The position numbers were made by a program, and so were the translations under genes. From contig NC_020126.1 in NCBI RefSeq assembly GCF_000331735.1, positions 7,567,501-7,631,500 of the forward strand: a DNA stretch of 64,000 nucleotides, read 5' to 3'. The notes beneath the pieces were generated by a model. The model was not told the DNA's origin. It saw nothing but the letters and a program-made list of their open reading frames with translations, and did not search any database. Below are positions 55,813 through 64,000 of this stretch, piece after piece. This stretch comes from Myxococcus stipitatus DSM 14675 (GTDB lineage: Bacteria > Myxococcota > Myxococcia > Myxococcales > Myxococcaceae). Positions within the stretch are counted from its first letter, which is position 1. Each line of letters opens with the position of its first letter.

Positions 55813-55860
55813 GGTCAACAGTGACTGGCCGAGGTGTTTCTCGACCACGCAGCGCGTGGC

Positions 55861-56622
55861 TCAGGTGGCCATGCGCACGACGATGACGGTGATGTTGTCA
55901 TCACCTCCGCGCTCGTTGGCGAAGTCGATGAGGCGCTTGGGCACATCGTCGAAGCTCTTCGCGTTGGCCACCACCTCGTGGATTTCGCGGTCCTCGAGCA
56001 TGTTGGCCAGGCCGTCGGAGCACAGCAGGAACACGTCACCGGGCTCGGAGACGAGCCCCATCACGTCCACCTGGACTTCCTCTTCGAAGCCCACGGAACG
56101 GGTGATGATGTTCTTGTAGCGGGAATGCTTGGCCTCTTCGGGCGTGATCATCCCCGCCTTGATTTGCTCGTTGACCAGCGAGTGGTCCTCGGAAATCTGC
56201 TGGATGAGGTCGCCGCGGATGAGGTACGCGCGGCTGTCTCCCACGTGCGCGAAGAACGCGTGCTCGTCACGAACCACCAGGGAGATGACCGTGGTGCCCA
56301 TGCCGGACAGCCGCGGGTCTTCCTGCGCCGCCGTGTAGATGGCGAGACACGCCCTCTCCACGGCCGTGCGCAGCGCCTCCGGGATGGGTGACTCCTGGAG
56401 GTTGGGGACGGACAGGAACGGATTGTCCTTGCTCTCCCGAGCCCGCCGGAGCTCCTTGTCGATGGTCTCCACGGCGATGCGCGAGGCAGTACCGCCCCCC
56501 GCATGGCCGCCCATGCCATCCGCCACGACGTAGAGCTGGAGCTCATCGTCGATGAGGAAGCTGTCCTCGTTGTGATTGCGCTTCCGCCCGACGTCCGTCA
56601 GGCCAGCGGAGACGACTTTCAT
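55861..56622 (-). CDS. PP2C-type Ser/Thr protein phosphatase
   Basis: A 253-residue PPM phosphatase with the metal-binding motifs RKRNHNEDSF near 13, VVADGMGGHAGGG near 33, MGTTVISLVV near 105, VGDSRAY near 120, SDGL near 200 and GGDDNITVIVV near 238. It reverses Hanks-type kinase phosphorylation, which myxobacteria have in abundance. No kinase gene is adjacent. The start is ATG 56622; the longer upstream reading adds 26 residues of no family character. Confidence 0.94.
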   Translation of the reverse strand: MKVVSAGLTDVGRKRNHNEDSFLIDDELQLYVVADGMGGHAGGGTASRIAVETIDKELRRARESKDNPFLSVPNLQESPIPEALRTAVERACLAIYTAAQEDPRLSGMGTTVISLVVRDEHAFFAHVGDSRAYLIRGDLIQQISEDHSLVNEQIKAGMITPEEAKHSRYKNIITRSVGFEEEVQVDVMGLVSEPGDVFLLCSDGLANMLEDREIHEVVANAKSFDDVPKRLIDFANERGGDDNITVIVVRMAT

Positions 56623-56718
56623 TCGGGAGGCCGCGGTCTGCCCTGCGGTGTTGGACACACCAAGGATGCTATGTGAGACCCTGGGATGGGGCAAGGACAC
56701 GGATGACCTTGCAGTGCG

Positions 56719-58458
56719 TCAAGCCGTCCGCCGCAGGCGTCCCCGGGGGGTTCCCTCGGGTCCGGACTCCCTCCGGGCCCTGGGAGACCCCAGGGAACGA
56801 TGGGCCGAGCGAACCAGGGCCTCCGCCGCCCCCAGCGCCTCCCGGGTGACCTCCACGCCCGACATCATCCGAGCCAGCTCCCGCGTCCTCTCCGGCCCCG
56901 CCGCCAGGACCGTCACCTGGGAAACGGTCCGCTCCGCCTTCACCGCCTTGCGGATGAGCAGGTGCGCGTCCGCATAGGCCGCGACCTGCGGCAGGTGGGT
57001 GATGCAGAGCACCTGACGGTGGCTGCTCACCTCCTTGATCATCCGTCCCACCACGTCCGCGATGGCGCCGCTGACGCCCGCGTCGGCCTCATCCAGCACG
57101 TAGCAGCCACACGCGTCGCTGCCGGCCAGGGCCCGCTTCAGGGCCAGGAGGAGGCGGCTCGCCTCGCCACCGGAGGCCACCTTCGCCAGGGGCCGGGCCG
57201 GCTCTCCCGGGTTCGCGCTGAAGAAGAACTCCACGTCGTCCAGACCGTCCGGACGCAGCGTCTCCCCAGGCGTCACACGCACCTCGAAGGCCGCCTTGCC
57301 CATGGCCAGGTGCCCCAGGCCCTCACGCACCTGGGCGGAGAACTCCACCGCGCTCGAGGAGCGGGCCTTGGACAGCGCCAGGGCCGCCTTGCGCGTCCGC
57401 TCCTCCACCTTGCGCCGCTCCAGCGCCAGCTCCTCCAGGACCTCCTGGCGGTTCTCCAGCGTGCCCAGCTCGGCCTCGATTTCTCCGCGCTTCTTCAGCA
57501 CGCCGTCCAGCGTGGTGCCGTGCTTGCGGCACAGCCGCTTGAGGCCATCCAGCCGCTCATCCACGTCCGCCAGTCGGGTCGGGTCCGACTCGAGCCCCTC
57601 CACGTACCGGTTGAGCCGGCGCTGCGCCTCCTCCAGCTCCGACAGGGCCGTGCTCAGCGACTGGGCCACGGGCGACAGCGTCGCGTCGCACTTGACGGCC
57701 TCGTGCACCAGCCCCAGCGCGCGCCCCACCGTCTCGAGCGCGGAGGACTCATCCCCCGCGACGAGCAGCTCCGCCTCGGCGCCGTGCCGCTTGAGCTTCT
57801 CCGCGCTGGACAGGCGCTTGCGCTCCGCGTCCAGCCGCGCGTCCTCCCCCGGCTCCGGGTCCCAGCGCGAGATTTCATCGAGCTGGAAGCGAAGGAACTC
57901 CGCGCGCTCGCGCACCTTCGACTCGTCCCCGCCCAGGGCCTCCATGCGCGCGTCCACCTCCCGCAGCGCGGAGTACTCCCCGAAGTACGTCGCCAGCGGC
58001 GTCTCCATCTCCCCGTACCGGTCCAACAGCACGCGGTGCAGGCCGGAGTCGAAGAGGCTCACGTGCTCGTGCTGGCCCGCCAGGTCCACCGCCCCTCGGG
58101 TCAGCTTCCCCAGCACGCCCACCGTCACCAGGGCGCCGTTGACGTAGGCCTTGCCCCGTCCGGTGCGTCCCAGCACCCGGCGGACGAGCACCTCCTCCCC
58201 CAGGTCCGGCAGGCCCAGGTCCTCCAGACGCGCGCCCAGCACCGGGGTGCGCGCGAAGACGCCCTCGACGGACGCCTCCTCGCACCCGGCGCGGATGACG
58301 TCCGCGTCCGCTCGCCCACCAAGGAGCAAGTTCAATGAGTCCACGAGGATGGACTTACCCGCCCCCGTTTCTCCCGTGAGGACGGTGAGGCCGGCTCCGA
58401 ACGCCACCTCCACCTCCTCTATCACCGCCACGTTCGCAATCCGCAGACCCAGCAGCAC
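56719..58458 (-). CDS. recN: DNA repair protein RecN
   Basis: A 579-residue SMC-like ATPase. Walker A GETGAGKS lies at 29-36, the middle 300 residues form coiled coils (VDERLDGLKRLCRKHGTTLDGVLKK), and the signature VASGGEASRLLLALKRAL and Walker B YVLDEADAGVSG lie near 455-495, followed by CITHLPQVAAYADAHLLI. It aligns sister chromatids in double-strand break repair. The start is GTG 58458 behind GGAGGG; the 44-residue extension upstream is low-complexity. A CxxCxCxx-free coiled coil and an ordinary length agree with RecN. Confidence 0.95.
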   Translation of the reverse strand: MLLGLRIANVAVIEEVEVAFGAGLTVLTGETGAGKSILVDSLNLLLGGRADADVIRAGCEEASVEGVFARTPVLGARLEDLGLPDLGEEVLVRRVLGRTGRGKAYVNGALVTVGVLGKLTRGAVDLAGQHEHVSLFDSGLHRVLLDRYGEMETPLATYFGEYSALREVDARMEALGGDESKVRERAEFLRFQLDEISRWDPEPGEDARLDAERKRLSSAEKLKRHGAEAELLVAGDESSALETVGRALGLVHEAVKCDATLSPVAQSLSTALSELEEAQRRLNRYVEGLESDPTRLADVDERLDGLKRLCRKHGTTLDGVLKKRGEIEAELGTLENRQEVLEELALERRKVEERTRKAALALSKARSSSAVEFSAQVREGLGHLAMGKAAFEVRVTPGETLRPDGLDDVEFFFSANPGEPARPLAKVASGGEASRLLLALKRALAGSDACGCYVLDEADAGVSGAIADVVGRMIKEVSSHRQVLCITHLPQVAAYADAHLLIRKAVKAERTVSQVTVLAAGPERTRELARMMSGVEVTREALGAAEALVRSAHRSLGSPRARRESGPEGTPRGRLRRTA

Positions 58459-58600
58459 GCGCGCCCTCCAATGTCCGTACGACGGCCCTGGCACTGAACA
58501 CCCTAACAGGTCCCTCTGACACTGCACAGGCGTTCCGGTCAGCCACACGGATGGGGGCGGGGGAGGCTGGGGCTTCCGTCGAAGCCCCAACCTTTGCGAC

Positions 58601-61873
<3,273 letters not shown>

Positions 61874-61991
61874 AGGCAGGGCCCCTGGCTCCTAGCGCCG
61901 GGGAACCCCTGCCACTAGCACAGCAAGGACGCTCCCGCTCGCGGGAAATGTGGTTGAGTCCGCCAGCGGAAGCAGCCACCGGCATCAGGCT

Positions 61992-62999
61992 ATGAGACCA
62001 TCAACGCTCGCCATGCCCCGGACCCTCCGCCCCCGAGTCTTCGTCACTCGACAGCTCCCCGGAGAGGCCCTCGGGCGACTGAGCAAGCAGGTAGACCTCT
62101 CCGTCTGGGAGGCGGAGCTGCCGCCCCCGCCCGAGACGCTCCTGGCCGAGGCCGCCCGCTCCGACGGCCTCGTCACCTTGTTGACGGACCGTGTGGATGC
62201 CCGCCTGCTTGCCTCCGCCCCCGGCCTGCGGGCGGTCAGCAACGTGGCTGTTGGCTACGACAACATTGACGTTCGGGCCTGTACGGAGCGCCGCGTCGCG
62301 GTAGGAAACACCCCAGGCGCCCTCACCGAGACGTCGGCCGATTTCGCATTCGCGCTGATTCTGGGACTCGCACGGCGGGTCGCGGAGGCGGACGCGTACA
62401 TCCGGGCCGGCCACTGGCGCACCTGGAGCCCCACCCTCCTGCTGGGAACGGATGTGTACGGGGCGACGCTGGGAATCGTCGGCCCGGGAGCCATCGGCTC
62501 GGCGGTGGCCCGGCGGGCCCGAGGCTTCGGGATGCGCATCCTCTACGTGGGGCGGGAGGCCCGTCCCGCGCTGGAGGTGGAGACGGGCGCCGTCCGGGTG
62601 GACAAGGCCACGCTGCTCGCGGAAGCGGACATCATCAGCCTGCATGTGCCCCTGACGCCCGCCACCCGACACTGGGTGGGCCGCGGGGAACTGGCCGCGA
62701 TGAAGCCCGGGGCGCTGCTCGTCAACACCGCGCGGGGTGGCGTCGTGGACCCGGTCGCGCTCGTCGAGGCCCTGCGGGACGGGCGGCTGGGCGGCGCGGC
62801 CCTGGACGTGACGGACCCCGAGCCCCTTCCACCGGACAGCCCGCTGATGACCCTGCCCAACGTCCTGCTCGCGCCGCACATCGCCAGCGCGTCGCACGCC
62901 ACCCGGGGCCGCATGGCCTCCATGGCGGTGGACAACCTCCTGGCCGCGCTCGAGGGACGGCGGCCTCCCCACTGCGTCAACCCCGAGGTCTTCCCATGA
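61992..62999 (+). CDS. D-isomer 2-hydroxyacid dehydrogenase (glyoxylate/glycerate reductase-like)
   Basis: A 335-residue NAD(P)-dependent enzyme with the nucleotide fold at about 150-260 ([22 protein letters not shown]). The catalytic Arg lies in NTARGGVVD, Glu in VTDPEPLP and His in APHIASASH, as in glyoxylate/hydroxypyruvate reductases. The start is ATG 61992 (AGG 5 nt before) or ATG 62013. The stop overlaps apt by 4 bp. It would interconvert a 2-hydroxy acid and a 2-oxo acid in the cytoplasm. Confidence 0.92.
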   Translation: MRPSTLAMPRTLRPRVFVTRQLPGEALGRLSKQVDLSVWEAELPPPPETLLAEAARSDGLVTLLTDRVDARLLASAPGLRAVSNVAVGYDNIDVRACTERRVAVGNTPGALTETSADFAFALILGLARRVAEADAYIRAGHWRTWSPTLLLGTDVYGATLGIVGPGAIGSAVARRARGFGMRILYVGREARPALEVETGAVRVDKATLLAEADIISLHVPLTPATRHWVGRGELAAMKPGALLVNTARGGVVDPVALVEALRDGRLGGAALDVTDPEPLPPDSPLMTLPNVLLAPHIASASHATRGRMASMAVDNLLAALEGRRPPHCVNPEVFP

Positions 63000-63550
63000 C
63001 CCAGCCTGTCGCCAGCCTCTCCGACACCACGCTCGTCGCCGACCTCCAGGCCCGCCTTCGCGACGTGCCGGACTTCCCCAAGCCCGGCATCGTCTTCAAG
63101 GACATCACCCCCGTCCTCGCGGACCCGCGCCTGTTCGGCCGCGTCATCAACGCCATGTCCGCGCCCTTCCGGGGACAGCACATCACCAAGGTCGTCGGCG
63201 TGGAGGCGCGAGGCTTCCTCCTGGGGGCCCCCATCGCGCTCTCGCTCGACGCGGGCTTCGTCCCCGCGCGCAAGCCCGGCAAGCTGCCCCACCGCTCCGT
63301 CGTGGAGCGCTACTCGCTGGAGTACGGCGCGGACGGCGTGGAGATGCACGAGGACGCCATCCTCCAGGGAGAGCGGGTGCTGGTGGTGGACGACGTGCTC
63401 GCCACCGGCGGCACGGCGGAGGCGACGGCGAAGCTGGTGAAGCGGCTGGGCGGTGAGCTCGTCGGGTTCAGCTTCCTCATCAGCCTCGACTTCCTCGAAG
63501 GCCCCCAGCGACTGGGCCGCGACAAGGTGACCACCCTGCTGACGTTCTGA
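62996..63550 (+). CDS. apt: Adenine phosphoribosyltransferase
   Basis: A 184-residue type I phosphoribosyltransferase with [18 protein letters not shown] near residue 23, [32 protein letters not shown] near 65 and the PRPP-binding loop [16 protein letters not shown] near 127. It salvages adenine to AMP. It is coupled to the hydroxyacid dehydrogenase through an ATGA overlap. The size matches E. coli Apt (183). Confidence 0.97.
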   Translation: MTQPVASLSDTTLVADLQARLRDVPDFPKPGIVFKDITPVLADPRLFGRVINAMSAPFRGQHITKVVGVEARGFLLGAPIALSLDAGFVPARKPGKLPHRSVVERYSLEYGADGVEMHEDAILQGERVLVVDDVLATGGTAEATAKLVKRLGGELVGFSFLISLDFLEGPQRLGRDKVTTLLTF

Positions 63551-63658
63551 CGCCCGGCCGACCCAGGCCCCCTCCCCTCCTTCGCCCGGCTGCTGTCGCG
63601 CCACCCGCGCATGGCCACCTGACGAGGAGAGCGTCCCGTTCAACAGGGGGAGGAAGAC

Positions 63659-64000
63659 ATGCCCGAGGTGCGCGCGAGCGACGGGGTCCGCATCCGCTAC
63701 GACGACGTGGGCCAGGGCGATACCCCGCTGCTCTTCATCCCCGCATGGTGCTCACGGCGCGACGTCTTTCGCACCCTGGTGCCTCGCTGCGCCGAGCGCC
63801 ACCGCGTCCTCTGTGTCGACCTGCGAGGCCACGGCGATTCGGAGCGAGGCACCGGGGACTTCGACAGCGGCACGGTGCTCGATGACCTGCTCGCGGTGCT
63901 GAGGGCCAGCGGCGCGCGACGGGTGGTGCCGGTCTGCATCGCCACGGCGGGCTACTGGGCCGTGGACCTCCACCGGGAATGGGGCCCGCGGCGAGTGCCC
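63659..64000 (+). CDS. Alpha/beta hydrolase (3' truncated at window edge)
   Basis: The visible 114 residues show a typical alpha/beta-hydrolase N-terminus: LLFIPAWCSRRDVFRTLVP near 25 and RVLCVDLRGHGDS near 48. The nucleophile-elbow stretch reads VCIATAGYWA, with Thr at the usual Ser of G-x-S-x-G and Ala before it. The rest lies outside the window, so the catalytic set cannot be checked. GGGGGAGGAAG lies before the ATG. It is 108 bp downstream of apt. Confidence 0.85.
   Translation, partial: MPEVRASDGVRIRYDDVGQGDTPLLFIPAWCSRRDVFRTLVPRCAERHRVLCVDLRGHGDSERGTGDFDSGTVLDDLLAVLRASGARRVVPVCIATAGYWAVDLHREWGPRRVP

Overview
The window is high-GC DNA densely packed with genes. It looks like a chromosomal segment of a myxobacterium, most likely Myxococcaceae (inference). 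The clues are a C-terminal MYXO-CTERM-type anchor (28076-29377), many lipoproteins and TPR or proline/alanine-rich proteins, mixed GTG/TTG starts, and the gene families present. Both ends cut through genes: a large annexin-repeat protein on the left and an alpha/beta hydrolase on the right. No insertion sequence, prophage, integrase, rRNA operon or CRISPR array is visible.

Left part (1-14.4 kb). An annexin-repeat protein with a C-terminal PD-(D/E)XK-like nuclease signature is followed 33 bp later by an unrecognised gene that could be its immunity protein. Next come a secreted protein of seven near-identical 58-residue FG-GAP/VCBS-like repeats, a class C beta-lactamase-fold hydrolase, a methyltransferase plus 2-oxoglutarate oxygenase pair, a lipoprotein, a cupin and a cold-shock protein. 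A CpxP/CpxR/CpxA-like envelope-stress cassette follows; its histidine kinase has an unusual Cys- and Trp/His-rich N-terminal extension.

Middle (13.6-29.4 kb). The minus-strand series reads, in transcription order, TPR protein, heme o synthase (ctaB), ABC ATPase, ABC-2 permease and cupredoxin-like lipoprotein. A tRNA-Ala(CGC) has its own promoter and a textbook terminator. It is followed by a DUF2760-Hsp70-Hsp70/DUF3731 operon, a small two-CxxC protein, a UshA-type 5'-nucleotidase lipoprotein and a beta-propeller phytase-like surface protein.

Glycan region (29.5-39.2 kb). GDP-mannose 4,6-dehydratase and a downstream reductase would make a GDP-6-deoxyhexose, probably GDP-D-rhamnose. Nearby are a GT4 glycosyltransferase, a two-module glycosyltransferase, a small coiled-coil partner gene and a GT-C-like polytopic membrane protein. 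A NADAR-family gene with a 23-bp dyad before it lies inside this region.

Right part (39.5-64 kb). A 1259-residue multidomain flavoprotein is followed by SixA- and CyaY-like genes. The translation cluster rpsB-tsf-pyrH-frr comes next, with a degenerate receiver/GGDEF gene translationally coupled to frr. Then follow secA, rlmM, a second degenerate GGDEF gene, an M23 peptidase, a PP2C phosphatase, recN, a SWIM-SNF2 helicase, a D-2-hydroxyacid dehydrogenase, apt and the truncated hydrolase.

The strongest candidates for undescribed biology are the annexin-repeat toxin/immunity-like pair, the envelope-stress kinase with the Cys/WHW-repeat head, the paired Hsp70 operon, and the giant flavoprotein that combines a GltD-like half with a PyrK/NfnB-like half.
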